From contig JAZSBH010000052.1 of NCBI GenBank assembly GCA_045602325.1, positions 1 through 37,524 of the forward strand: a stretch of DNA of 37,524 bases. The letters are read 5' to 3'. Each line of letters starts with the position of its first letter. Position 1 is the stretch's first letter. Below, piece after piece: positions 23,372 through 31,018 of the stretch. This DNA comes from CAMEON01 sp045602325 (lineage in GTDB: Bacteria > Bacillota > Clostridia > Oscillospirales > CAG-272). The notes below the pieces were generated by a model. The model was given only the letters and a program-made list of their open reading frames with translations, had not been told where the DNA came from and did no database searches. A program made the position numbers and the translations under genes.

Positions 23372-23420
23372 ATTCCCGCCGCAAAGCGCGGCGAACACTA
23401 CGCAAAGGAAGGTATCCGCC

Positions 23421-24746
23421 GTGACCCCCACCATCGTCGTTCTCATCATATTTCTGGTCACCTGTGCCGCCCTCATCGCGCTGGTGTTCTCCAAGCCATC
23501 GGTCCTGATCGGAGGCAAAAAGATCAGCATTTTCTGGCTGGCACCCCTTGTCGGGGCGGTGGCGTTGATGATCGGAGGGTACATCACCCCCGCCGAGATC
23601 GCCACGGGGCTGACGGGCGCGGGGGACGTGAACCCCCTCAAGATCCTGCTCCTGTTCTTCTCCATGACCATGATGTCGGTGTATCTCGACGAGATCGGCT
23701 TCTTCCGCCTCCTCGCCCACAAGGTGCTGGGCAGAGCCAAGGGCAGTCAGACCACCCTGTTCTTCCTGCTCTACGCTCTGGTGTCGGTGTTGACGGTGTT
23801 CACCTCCAACGACATCATTGTCCTGACCTTCACCCCCTTCATCTGCCATTTCGCCAAAAGCGCCCGTATCGATCCCCTGCCCTACCTGGTGTCGGAATTC
23901 GTGGCCGCCAACACCTGGAGCATGGCGCTCATCATCGGCAATCCCACCAACATCTACCTCATGAGCGGCACCGGGGTGTCCTTCCCCGCCTACACCGCCC
24001 GCATGATCCTGCCCACCGCCCTGTCCGGGCTGGTCTCCCTGGGTGTTCTCTACCTGCTCTTCCGCAAGAAGCTGAAAGCTCCCCTGAACCCCGAGGAGTC
24101 CCCTGCCCCCCGCATCGACCTGCCCACCGAGGTAGTGGGGCTCTGCCATCTGAGCGGGTGCATTGTTCTTCTGTCTGTGTCCTCCTTCCTAAGTCTCCCC
24201 ATGTGGCTCATCACCTGCCTGTTTTTCGTCAGCCTGGTGGTGTTCACCATGGCCATCAGCTTCTTCCGCCACCGCGGTATCTTCCTCATTGCCCGTTGCT
24301 TCATCCGCGCCCCCTGGGATCTCGCTCCCTTCGTCATCTCCATGTTCATCCTGGTGCTGGCGCTGGATAAATACGGCATCACGGCGGTGTTGGGTGATTT
24401 CCTGTCCACTCCCGAAACCGTGGGCGGAACGGTGGCCTCCTTCGGGGTCAGCTCCTTCTTCGCCGCCAATATCGTCAACAACATCCCCATGAGCGTGCTG
24501 TACAGCTCGGTGATTGGCGGGATAGAAGCGGGATCCCTCACCACCGCCGCCCTGTTCTCCGCCGTAGTGGGCTCCAATCTCGGTGCCTTCTTCACCCCCA
24601 CGGGTGCTCTGGCGGGCATCATGTGGACGGGTCAGCTCCACGACCACGGCGTCCCCTTTTCATTCGCCCGCTTCGTGCGGTACGGTGCGACCGTGGCCAT
24701 CCCCGCCATGGCGGCGGCACTGCTGGGGCTTTGGATCTGCTGTTGA
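23421..24746 (+). CDS. ArsB/NhaD/P-type ion transporter (SLC13-like permease)
   Basis: 441 residues with 11-12 membrane helices. TSNDIIVLTFTPFICHFA near residue 125 and FAANIVNNIPMSVL near 350 are the two hairpin motifs of the ion-transporter superfamily that includes ArsB (arsenite), NhaD (sodium/proton) and dicarboxylate carriers. No arsR or other arsenic gene is nearby, so arsenite is not supported; the substrate is open. I chose the GTG at 23421, which AAGGAAGG precedes by eight bases; an earlier in-frame ATG at 23343 is on the promoter. An A/T-rich hairpin just past the stop codon (24745-24768) may terminate it weakly. Confidence 0.88.
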   Translation: MTPTIVVLIIFLVTCAALIALVFSKPSVLIGGKKISIFWLAPLVGAVALMIGGYITPAEIATGLTGAGDVNPLKILLLFFSMTMMSVYLDEIGFFRLLAHKVLGRAKGSQTTLFFLLYALVSVLTVFTSNDIIVLTFTPFICHFAKSARIDPLPYLVSEFVAANTWSMALIIGNPTNIYLMSGTGVSFPAYTARMILPTALSGLVSLGVLYLLFRKKLKAPLNPEESPAPRIDLPTEVVGLCHLSGCIVLLSVSSFLSLPMWLITCLFFVSLVVFTMAISFFRHRGIFLIARCFIRAPWDLAPFVISMFILVLALDKYGITAVLGDFLSTPETVGGTVASFGVSSFFAANIVNNIPMSVLYSSVIGGIEAGSLTTAALFSAVVGSNLGAFFTPTGALAGIMWTGQLHDHGVPFSFARFVRYGATVAIPAMAAALLGLWICC

Positions 24747-24819
24747 AAATTTTCGGGAAAATTTTTTGCTTTTCTGAAAGGTTTGCCCTCTTTTCGGTGT
24801 CTATATGAATGAGAGCATC

Positions 24820-24848
24820 TTGACAAATACGGATGCATACGCTATTTG
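24820..24848 (+). promoter_or_regulatory. probable promoter of the 24872 gene
   Basis: TTGACA (24820-24825), a 17-nt spacer, then TATTTG (24843-24848). The -35 is perfect and the -10 is weak. Confidence 0.5.
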
Positions 24849-24871
24849 AATAGAAAACGGAGGTAATCACC

Positions 24872-25561
24872 ATGCCCGAAATGACCGAATGGATTTCCGC
24901 AATCTCAAGCGTGTCCAACTTCTTCAGCTCCATCGTCAGTCTGTTCACCTTTCTGTCTGTCGCTTACGGGCTTTACTGCATGGCCCAATCCATGGGACTC
25001 AAGAATCCCTTCCTGGCCTGGATCCCCTACTGCCAGACCTACACCCTGGGAGCCGTTGCCGACGAATACTACCGCCGCAACGAAGGGAAGACCACCACAT
25101 ACCGCAAGAAGCTGCTGGGCTGGCAGATCGCCGTCGCCGCAGTGACCGTGCTTCTCGTGATCATTTTGATGGTCTTTATAGTCGTACTGGTGATGAACGG
25201 GCTTCCCCTGGATGGCTACGACCCGGAAACCATCAGGATCCCCGAATACGAGATGGATATTTTGGACGCCGCCGCGCCCATTCTGGTGGTTTTGCTCTTT
25301 GCCCTGTTGGGTTTCCTGGCGGTCTACGTCGTATACATGGTATACTACTACATAGCCGCTCACAAGCTGTTCAAGCTTTTCGCGCCGGAGCACGCCACTG
25401 GCTACCTGGTGCTGGCACTCCTTGTCCCCCTGGCCACCCCCATTCTGTTTTTGATGTTGAGTAAGAAGCAGCCCGTCTTTGCCGACACCGCCGCAAACCG
25501 AACCGACATGAATACCGACGGGGAGACGGGAAGCGGGGATCCGGATTACTATACCCTGTAA
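24872..25561 (+). CDS. multi-pass membrane protein of unknown function (229 aa)
   Basis: Four or five hydrophobic segments: about 15-38, 50-62 (weaker), 88-110, 135-160 and 175-195. The strip NPFLAWIPYCQTYTLGAVAD after the first helix resembles a motif seen in small uncharacterised Firmicutes membrane proteins. The C-terminal tail is acidic and soluble. CGGAGG precedes the ATG by eight bases. Single-gene unit with a clear terminator. I assign no function. Confidence 0.75.
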   Translation: MPEMTEWISAISSVSNFFSSIVSLFTFLSVAYGLYCMAQSMGLKNPFLAWIPYCQTYTLGAVADEYYRRNEGKTTTYRKKLLGWQIAVAAVTVLLVIILMVFIVVLVMNGLPLDGYDPETIRIPEYEMDILDAAAPILVVLLFALLGFLAVYVVYMVYYYIAAHKLFKLFAPEHATGYLVLALLVPLATPILFLMLSKKQPVFADTAANRTDMNTDGETGSGDPDYYTL

Positions 25562-25587
25562 AAGTCCGGTATATCGGAAGCGCAAAG

Positions 25588-25617
25588 GCCGCCGCCCGGA
25601 TGAGCGGCGGTCTTTTT
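25588..25617 (+). terminator. terminator of the 24872 gene
   Basis: GCCGCCGC (25588-25595) pairs with GCGGCGGT (25604-25611), followed by CTTTTTT. Confidence 0.85.
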
Positions 25618-25638
25618 TCGTGCGATACGGCAAAGGGA

Positions 25639-25959
25639 TCAACCGCCCTTCTGGTACCACGAAGGCTCGACTTTATAGGCTTTGCCTTCTTCGTCGAAGT
25701 AGATCATGTAGTATTCATCCGATGGATAGATTGCCGGGTCTATCTTTTTTGTCACGTATCCACAAGCGCCATTGTAATAATTTCCATCAGCACGCAACTC
25801 GGTTTTCCCGAAACACAGATCAAATTCCCCATACTTTTCCACAATTTCGGAGGACATCTTGCCAATGATCCAGTCCTCGTTAAAGCGGGAGCAGGAAGTC
25901 AGGCACGAAAGGCACAGCATACAGAGGAGCAACAGGATTGCACAAGTTGTTTTCTTCAT
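25639..25959 (-). CDS. small lipoprotein of unknown function (106 aa)
   Basis: The N-terminus is a lipoprotein signal: KK, a hydrophobic stretch, then LTSC as lipobox with C23 as the lipidated residue. The mature part of about 84 residues contains YGEFDLCFGKTELRADG and EDWIIGKMSSEIVEKYG, a pattern seen in small secreted proteins with a beta-strand repeat (SmpA/OmlA-like), but I am not sure of the family. AAAGGAG precedes the ATG by six bases. It stands between the terminator at 25588 and the repeat element at 26004. Confidence 0.8.
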   Translation of the reverse strand: MKKTTCAILLLLCMLCLSCLTSCSRFNEDWIIGKMSSEIVEKYGEFDLCFGKTELRADGNYYNGACGYVTKKIDPAIYPSDEYYMIYFDEEGKAYKVEPSWYQKGG

Positions 25960-26003
25960 TCGATACTCCTTTTACAGTCGATCAATGGGTAAGTTCTGCA
26001 TGT

Positions 26004-26202
26004 TTCAAATTTGGGTTTATCGAGGGGGCTTTGCCCCCTCAACCCCCACCAGAACCCTTTTTGCAAAAAGGGTTCTGGTCTCCAAAAAACCTTTCATATA
26101 TATACATTATTTGAAGTTCTTTGGAATCCAAAACCTTTCTTTCAAGAAAGGTTTTGGTGGGGTGCAGGGGTGAAACCCCTGCCCGATAAACCCCAATTTG
26201 AA
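26004..26202. mobile_element. MITE-like element with terminal inverted repeats and 5-bp target duplication
   Basis: The left end TTCAAATTTGGGTTTATCG (26004-26022) matches the reverse complement of the right end (26184-26202) at 18 of 19 positions. CATGT flanks it on both sides (25999-26003, 26203-26207), the look of a target-site duplication. Inside are four hairpins, with stems GAGGGGG, CAGAACCC, CCAAAACCTTTCTT and GCAGGGGT. No coding frame. On the minus strand it probably terminates the 26228 gene. Confidence 0.75.
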
Positions 26203-26227
26203 CATGTAGCCATTGGCCAGGGGGAGT

Positions 26228-28528
26228 TCAAGGTCTGAATCCCAGGCCGCTCATGTAGTATTGGAACCACGTTTCCAAATGGTCGCTCCCCGTGGACAGG
26301 AAGAAGTAGGTGCCCATGCGGGTCTCCTCGTCGTCCTCGGGGTGGAGCACGTACATGTCTCCCAGCTTCACGTTCAGGAGCTTATCCAAAAGGAAGGTCA
26401 GATACCCCGAGTCCTCCATGCCCAACTCTCCCAGTGTTTGATTCCAGTAGGTTCGGGTGTTCTGCAGCCAGCACTCTCCGATGTCAAAGGCGTGAACCTG
26501 CCAGCCATAGTCCATTCCCTTGTTGGCCATGATCGCCGTGCTTTCTTCCCACACCCAGGAGGCCTCCTCGCAGGGCGTCACCCACGCCTTGACCTCTCCG
26601 ACGGATTCCCCTGTGGGGCCCACGTCGCTCCAGCTCAGGCTTTGGACGGTCAAGCCAAGTCGGGCGGTGCCGTTGTTCTGTCTGTCGGCGGAGACCGTGT
26701 AGAGCTGCAGAGAGCCGTCCAGGGAGCTCTGCGCCAAGCCAAAGAGGGTGGGTAACGTCCTCGTATCCGTGGCAATGATCTCCCCGTTCTCGGCCAGCAC
26801 GTCGCGGTAGAGGAAGAATTCAGACTGCTCCTCACGGAAGCCGTAGAGCGCGATACGGGAAATGGCCTCAAAGGTTTCGCCGTTTCGGGTGACGCGGTCG
26901 GTGGTGTAGGTATACCCCAACACCACAGCGGTGTCGGGCACGTCGGGCTCCATGGGCTGAGCAAAGTCCTCCCAGTTTGTGGTTTCCTCGGGTACGGGAG
27001 GCGCGGGATCCAGTCCGGCGGCTTGATCGTTCATGCGCTGTACAAAAGCAGACCACACGGTATCAAAATATGCCCCGTCCAAAATCAGGTTGCGCGCTTC
27101 AACAGCTTCTGCTCCCTTGCTGTCGGAGCGGGCGTACACGCGGGGAGTATCGGTCTCGGTGAAAAAGTCCACCAGAACGCCAAAGTTCTCCGGTTCGGTG
27201 TACTGCCGCAGAGCCAAAGAAAGCTTTTCACAGACTTGACGCATGACAAACTTGCTAAGCACATCTTCCATACGGTTCAGAGGAGACTTGTTCGTCCAAT
27301 CATCATATTCCACCCGTTGCAAACGGATATCTCCCAGATCCTCACCGCTCATGTTGTCGGCATCCGTCCAACTCAACCATGCTTCGATGATGCCATACGC
27401 GTTGCAGTAGGTTCCGTTGTCAGTCAGTTCTCCTTCCATCGTAGAAAGCACCAGAGTGCTGTCAAATTCCATCAGGGTGAAATAGCCGTGGATGGCCGTG
27501 GTTTCGGCCTTGCGGATGGTTCCGCTGTCGTCCAGCACGTCGGCGTAGAGGTAGTGGGTATAGGGGTCATCCCCGTCGCGGTACACGGCGATACGGGACA
27601 CCTGCTTTTGGAGTCGGGAGTCGTCCTCCCGATACCACATAGTCAGGGCAGTCTCCCCCACCAAAGCAGAGCCTGCGGGGATATCGGGGATCATGGGCTC
27701 GGCCTGTGCCAGTATGGCTTCCACGTTGGGCTCGTCGGGACGCACGGTTTCGGGACCGGGATCCGTGCTCGGCTCATAAGTCGTTACAGGCTCAGTGTCT
27801 TCCGGCAGGTGGGTAGTACCGATTTCGGTATCTCCCTCGGACTCTACCAAGACCAGCTCGTACGCATACTCGTAGCAACTGGAATTATGCTTGATCTGCA
27901 AGACAATATAGTGTTGCCCTACAGGCAGGATTTCGGAGGAGTATTTAAGGAAAGACTCATAATGGAAGGTACCATCGTGAATAAAAGCGCTCTCCTGCAT
28001 ATCCGTACCGTATACACTCGCGATAACAAACTCGTATCCCGTGTCCAAATTCAACTCACAGGGGGAAATACTGCCGTCCTTAGCGTAGTACACCTTGGGA
28101 AGCACCATGGGACGGTGATTCAAATCGAATTCTCCCTCGAAGCCCCTTCCGTCTACAGTTTCATTGTACAGGAGGAATCTCCGCGGGTAGATGACGGTAT
28201 CACCATGCTTAACCGTCACCTCATCCTGACTCACACCCGAATAGTTGTCGGTTTCAGTCTCGGAAGGCAACGAGCCTACGGGCCCGTCCACAGGGGGATT
28301 CTGCCCCGCATAAATGATCCCCGCCAGCACAGCAAAGGCCACAAACAGGGAAATGCACGCCACACCCCAACCGCTGTTCATGAAACGGCGCAAAGCGCCC
28401 TCCTCCCGTTCGGAGCGCGTACGGCGGGCGGGCGGAGCCAGCAGAACCTCGGCTCCGGGGATATAGCTTTCGTCAACAAAGGTATCGCTGATCTGATTGA
28501 ATGCTTCATACGCAAGAATACCCTTCAT
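26228..28528 (-). CDS. single-pass membrane protein, probable anti-sigma factor with duplicated outer domain
   Basis: 766 residues from the ATG at 28528, which overlaps the sigma gene's stop codon (ATGA); an in-frame start further upstream lies inside the sigma gene and is not credible. The cytoplasmic N-terminus (1-52) contains YEAFNQISDTFVDE, similar to the strip in the 21478 protein. A membrane helix covers 53-75. The outer part has a first domain (about 100-235), an acidic proline/threonine linker, and two copies of another domain: one starting at AEPMIPDIP (276) with SRIAVY and YLYADVLDDSG, the other at AQPMEPDVP (523) with SRIALY and FLYRDVLAENG. It likely holds the ECF factor inactive and senses something outside; the ligand is unknown. 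Confidence 0.8.
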   Translation of the reverse strand: MKGILAYEAFNQISDTFVDESYIPGAEVLLAPPARRTRSEREEGALRRFMNSGWGVACISLFVAFAVLAGIIYAGQNPPVDGPVGSLPSETETDNYSGVSQDEVTVKHGDTVIYPRRFLLYNETVDGRGFEGEFDLNHRPMVLPKVYYAKDGSISPCELNLDTGYEFVIASVYGTDMQESAFIHDGTFHYESFLKYSSEILPVGQHYIVLQIKHNSSCYEYAYELVLVESEGDTEIGTTHLPEDTEPVTTYEPSTDPGPETVRPDEPNVEAILAQAEPMIPDIPAGSALVGETALTMWYREDDSRLQKQVSRIAVYRDGDDPYTHYLYADVLDDSGTIRKAETTAIHGYFTLMEFDSTLVLSTMEGELTDNGTYCNAYGIIEAWLSWTDADNMSGEDLGDIRLQRVEYDDWTNKSPLNRMEDVLSKFVMRQVCEKLSLALRQYTEPENFGVLVDFFTETDTPRVYARSDSKGAEAVEARNLILDGAYFDTVWSAFVQRMNDQAAGLDPAPPVPEETTNWEDFAQPMEPDVPDTAVVLGYTYTTDRVTRNGETFEAISRIALYGFREEQSEFFLYRDVLAENGEIIATDTRTLPTLFGLAQSSLDGSLQLYTVSADRQNNGTARLGLTVQSLSWSDVGPTGESVGEVKAWVTPCEEASWVWEESTAIMANKGMDYGWQVHAFDIGECWLQNTRTYWNQTLGELGMEDSGYLTFLLDKLLNVKLGDMYVLHPEDDEETRMGTYFFLSTGSDHLETWFQYYMSGLGFRP

Positions 28529-29103
28529 ATTGAGTACCCCCTTTCGGTGAGATAGGCTTGGAGCTTTTTCCGTGTCCGCGCGACACGCAAAGTCACGGCG
28601 TTGACGGTCAACCCGTAGGTGTTTGCCAGAATTTCCATGGAATACCCGTGCCAGTAGCGTCCGCAGAACAGCTTGCGCTCCAGGGGATCCAGTCCCGCTA
28701 AAAACCCATCCAACAGCGCGGGAAGCTCCCCCGCCCGCTCGTCGGGCATGGGGATGCACTCCTCCAGCTCCTCCAGGGACAGATCAAAGTCCCGATTACG
28801 GCGTTTGGCCTTCTTCTCATGGTAGCGGTTGATGGAGATATTCTTGACAATGCGCCCCAGAAAGGCCTGCAGGGAGCGGGGTCGGGTGGGGGGAATGGAA
28901 TTCCAGGTCTTGAGGTAGGTGTCGTTCACACATTCCTCGGCGTCCTGTGCATTGGAAAGGATACTTACAGCAAGGCGGTGGCAGAATTTGCCGTATTTCT
29001 CGTCGGTGCGCTGAATTGCCTTCTCGTCCCGGGCAAAATACAGGTCAACAATGGCCGCATCCGTGATGGCCGTACCGCTCGATGCTTGATACATATCGGA
29101 CAT
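28525..29103 (-). CDS. ECF-type RNA polymerase sigma factor
   Basis: 192 residues. Region 2 is at about 33-100 (QDAEECVNDTYLKTWNSIPP) and region 4 at about 130-180 (SMEILANTYGLTVNAVTLRVARTRKKL). AAAGGAGG lies 12 nt before the first ATG and 21 nt before the second at 29094, so the first is used. It overlaps the 26228 gene by ATGA and forms a two-gene signalling unit with it. It is a paralogue of the 22125 sigma factor. A dyad-containing upstream segment (29142-29172) could be its own target promoter. Confidence 0.93.
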   Translation of the reverse strand: MSDMYQASSGTAITDAAIVDLYFARDEKAIQRTDEKYGKFCHRLAVSILSNAQDAEECVNDTYLKTWNSIPPTRPRSLQAFLGRIVKNISINRYHEKKAKRRNRDFDLSLEELEECIPMPDERAGELPALLDGFLAGLDPLERKLFCGRYWHGYSMEILANTYGLTVNAVTLRVARTRKKLQAYLTERGYSI

Positions 29104-29141
29104 AGTTGTCGGCGTCCTCCTTTATGAGTCGTTCATCCTGT

Positions 29142-29172
29142 ATGACAGGATTTTCAGGGGAAATCTGTCACC
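29142..29172 (-). promoter_or_regulatory. candidate ECF-type autoregulated promoter
   Basis: On the minus strand GGTGACA (29172-29166) and TGTCAT (29147-29142) are separated by 18 nt; the pair also forms an inverted repeat. No sigma-A promoter is visible here, unlike the other two sigma genes. Similar TGTCA-containing sites precede ECF/membrane-protein pairs in other Clostridia as far as I recall. Candidate only. Confidence 0.35.
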
Positions 29173-29201
29173 AAAGTGAAATTTTTTCAAAAAATTTCAA
29201 A

Positions 29202-29229
29202 ACAGGCCGCCGCAGCAGCGACAGCCTGT
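29202..29229 (-). terminator. terminator of the PBP2-RuvX operon
   Basis: On the minus strand ACAGGC pairs with GCCTGT, with GTCGC/GCGGC pairing inside, followed by TTTGAAATTTTTT. It lies 16 nt past the stop codon of the 29245 gene. Confidence 0.65.
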
Positions 29230-29244
29230 AGAACATCGGTGAGA

Positions 29245-29988
29245 TCAGTGATATGCCCGCAGTGCCTCGATCTCCTTCTTGTCCAGCTTATGATACTCCT
29301 TTTCGGAGGCATAATCGTAGATGCAAAGGGTGCCGTAGGAGTCCTTTTCGTAGTCGATGTCTTCCTTATAATAGATGTCCACGTACACCGCCAGGACGGG
29401 GTTATCGGTGACGGTCATGTCCACGCCGTCGAAGGTGAGGCGGCGGTAATTATACATAACGGTTTGCGCAGATTCGGTGGCGGTGGGATAATAGCGGACG
29501 AATTTGACGCTTTCGGGGTCGTTGCCGTCGTTGTCGCTCAGGTCCGCGGGGGTGAGATCGTAGGCCACGTACAGGGTGACGTCGTAGAGGTCGGCGGTGC
29601 GGTCGGGGATCTCGGGCAGATCATAGTCCTTCACCAGACTGCGGATGGTGCTGTTGTTGTAACGGAAGAGCACCTGGATCTGGTTGGCATCCTCGATAAA
29701 CACCACGTTCTTGGCGGTAAAATAGCTGTAGTTATGCTCGGCCGTGGTGGTCTCGCTTTGAGCCTGGGTGAAGTAAGTCAGCTCCTCACCCGCCGCCTCA
29801 GCGGACTTCCATGCGGTGTGAAGCGTATCGTTGACTGCCAGACCGTCCACCTCTTCGGGAACGATGGTGGAGATAAAGGCACGCCACAAAAAGAAGATGA
29901 TGGTACCGAAGACCAGAATGAGTCCAACGGCCTTGACCGTGATCTTCATAATGCGGATGGGCAGGGATTCCTTGATATGTTCACTCAT
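29245..29988 (-). CDS. single-pass membrane protein of unknown function coupled to ruvX
   Basis: 247 residues. The N-terminus is cytoplasmic, a membrane helix covers about 17-38, and the outer domain (40-247) is beta-rich and acidic, with repeated strand patterns such as VLFRYNNSTIRSLVKDY and TLYVAYDLTPADL. I do not recognise the family. GGAGG precedes the ATG by seven bases, and the gene overlaps ruvX by 4 nt, so the two are co-translated. Last gene of the operon. Confidence 0.8.
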   Translation of the reverse strand: MSEHIKESLPIRIMKITVKAVGLILVFGTIIFFLWRAFISTIVPEEVDGLAVNDTLHTAWKSAEAAGEELTYFTQAQSETTTAEHNYSYFTAKNVVFIEDANQIQVLFRYNNSTIRSLVKDYDLPEIPDRTADLYDVTLYVAYDLTPADLSDNDGNDPESVKFVRYYPTATESAQTVMYNYRRLTFDGVDMTVTDNPVLAVYVDIYYKEDIDYEKDSYGTLCIYDYASEKEYHKLDKKEIEALRAYH

Positions 29989-30479
29989 GTCGTTTCCTCC
30001 GTAGAAATAGCAGTTTCCCGCTCCTTCATGAAGCGGAGCTTGTCCAGGGCGTTTTGCAGAATGATCTCGGCAGAGAGGGTGTCAATGACCCCCTTTCGCT
30101 TGGCGCCGCGGGTGTCGGTCTCGTTGAGGTAGCGGGAGGCGGCCATGGTGGTCATGCGCTCGTCCTGCATCACCACGGGGATGGTGATGCCCAACTCGGT
30201 CAGTTTTTCGGTGAGCAATCCCGCAAATTTTTCGGCGTGCCGGGCTCGATCCCCATGGGAGCCGTCCATGTTGACGGGAAGGCCCACCACCACGCCGACC
30301 ACGCCACGCTCGCGGGCTACCTCGGCCACGGCGACGGCGGTCTTCTGCATCCCCCCCACCGAGATCTGGGTGATCCCCGAGGCCAGGGTGCGCATATCGT
30401 TGGAAATAGCCAGCCCCGTGCGCTTGTCGCCGAAGTCTACGCCCAGAAGCTTGCCTTTGGTTTGGAGAAGTTGTTTCAT
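29985..30479 (-). CDS. ruvX: RuvX/YqgF, putative Holliday-junction resolvase / pre-16S rRNA nuclease
   Basis: 164 residues with the RNase H-like fold of the YqgF family. In Escherichia coli YqgF trims the 5' end of 16S rRNA; a junction-resolving role has also been proposed. Catalytic-type acids are visible: D15 (GVDFGDKRTGLA), E107 (QDERMTT) and D133 (VIDTLSAEIILQ), and the VVGLPVNMDG strip lies near residues 64-73. AAAGGA precedes the ATG by a short spacer. It follows the RNHCP gene after a repeat element (30501-30616) and overlaps the downstream membrane protein gene. Confidence 0.95.
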   Translation of the reverse strand: MKQLLQTKGKLLGVDFGDKRTGLAISNDMRTLASGITQISVGGMQKTAVAVAEVARERGVVGVVVGLPVNMDGSHGDRARHAEKFAGLLTEKLTELGITIPVVMQDERMTTMAASRYLNETDTRGAKRKGVIDTLSAEIILQNALDKLRFMKERETAISTEETT

Positions 30480-30500
30480 ATATATCCTTTACGGTTCATT

Positions 30501-30616
30501 TTCAAATTTGGGTTTATCGAGGGGGCTTTACCCCCTCGTCCCCCACCAAAGAATTTTTTGAAAAAAGTTCTTGGTGGGGTGCAGGGGTGACCCCCCTGCC
30601 CTACAACCCCCAATTT
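30501..30616. mobile_element. MITE-like element, shorter relative of 26004-26202
   Basis: The left end TTCAAATTTGGGTTTATCG (30501-30519) is identical to the left end of the 26004 element over all 19 positions, and the following GAGGGGGCTTT hairpin is also shared. The right end (GCAGGGGTG hairpin, then CAATTT) is a worn version of the other terminus. The element separates ruvX from the RNHCP gene, and its right edge supplies part of the RNHCP stop codon. Confidence 0.65.
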
Positions 30617-30962
30617 ACCTCTTCGGTCTGTCCGCCTTCCCTCTCGCCGTCAGCTTGATGATCAGCATCAGATCATCGGGCTGGACTTTCGCCTCGTGGG
30701 CGGCGCGGCAACGGCGGATCTCGCCGCACCTTTGGCACTTGGAGATGATGATATAGCCCTTCTTGGGATCGGGCTCGGCAGAGATGGGCTCCAGGTCGCC
30801 GCCGCAGGGATTGGCGCGGTCACCGGGATTGATATCCACGTGCCGCGACCAGAGGCAGAAGGGGCAGTGATTGCGGGAGGAGTAGCCCAGGGGCTTGACC
30901 TCTCGGCCGCAATGGATGCAGGTAAACCCGTCGTCCAGCTTGGAAAATCGTTTCTGTTCCAT
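30615..30962 (-). CDS. RNHCP-domain zinc-binding protein
   Basis: 115 residues from the ATG at 30962, chosen for AAAGGAG five bases upstream; an in-frame ATG at 30995 lacks one. The defining R-N-H-C-P-F-C motif is present (SSRNHCPFCLWSRHVD), with a second pair C-I-H-C before it and C-Q-R-C-G plus another cysteine after it, so two zinc sites are likely. The family is widespread in Firmicutes and Actinobacteria and has no proven function. It follows PBP2 by 56 nt. The stop codon TAA falls exactly where the repeat element begins, so the C-terminus may have been altered by insertion. Confidence 0.88.
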   Translation of the reverse strand: MEQKRFSKLDDGFTCIHCGREVKPLGYSSRNHCPFCLWSRHVDINPGDRANPCGGDLEPISAEPDPKKGYIIISKCQRCGEIRRCRAAHEAKVQPDDLMLIIKLTARGKADRPKR

Positions 30963-30990
30963 GGGAACTCCTTTCATAGGATAGGGGATT

Positions 30991-31003
30991 TTCAAATTTG
31001 GGT
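30991..31003. repeat. solo copy of the element terminus
   Basis: TTCAAATTTGGGT matches the first 13 bases of the elements at 26004 and 30501 but no element follows. It lies between PBP2 and the RNHCP gene and may be a remnant or a coincidence. Confidence 0.35.
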
Positions 31004-31018
31004 ATGTTATTTCATTTA

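Noticed and set aside
23421..24746. Arsenite efflux pump (arsB) as a firm call
   Set aside because: The superfamily motifs are shared with sodium and dicarboxylate carriers, and no ars gene is nearby.
25981..26228. CRISPR-like appearance of repeated hairpins
   Set aside because: The hairpins differ from each other, have no regular spacing and no spacers; they are parts of an inverted-repeat element.
27023..28555. A 510-codon open frame on the plus strand opposite the 26228 gene
   Set aside because: The minus-strand gene is fixed by its 4-nt overlap with the sigma gene, its membrane helix and its internal duplication.
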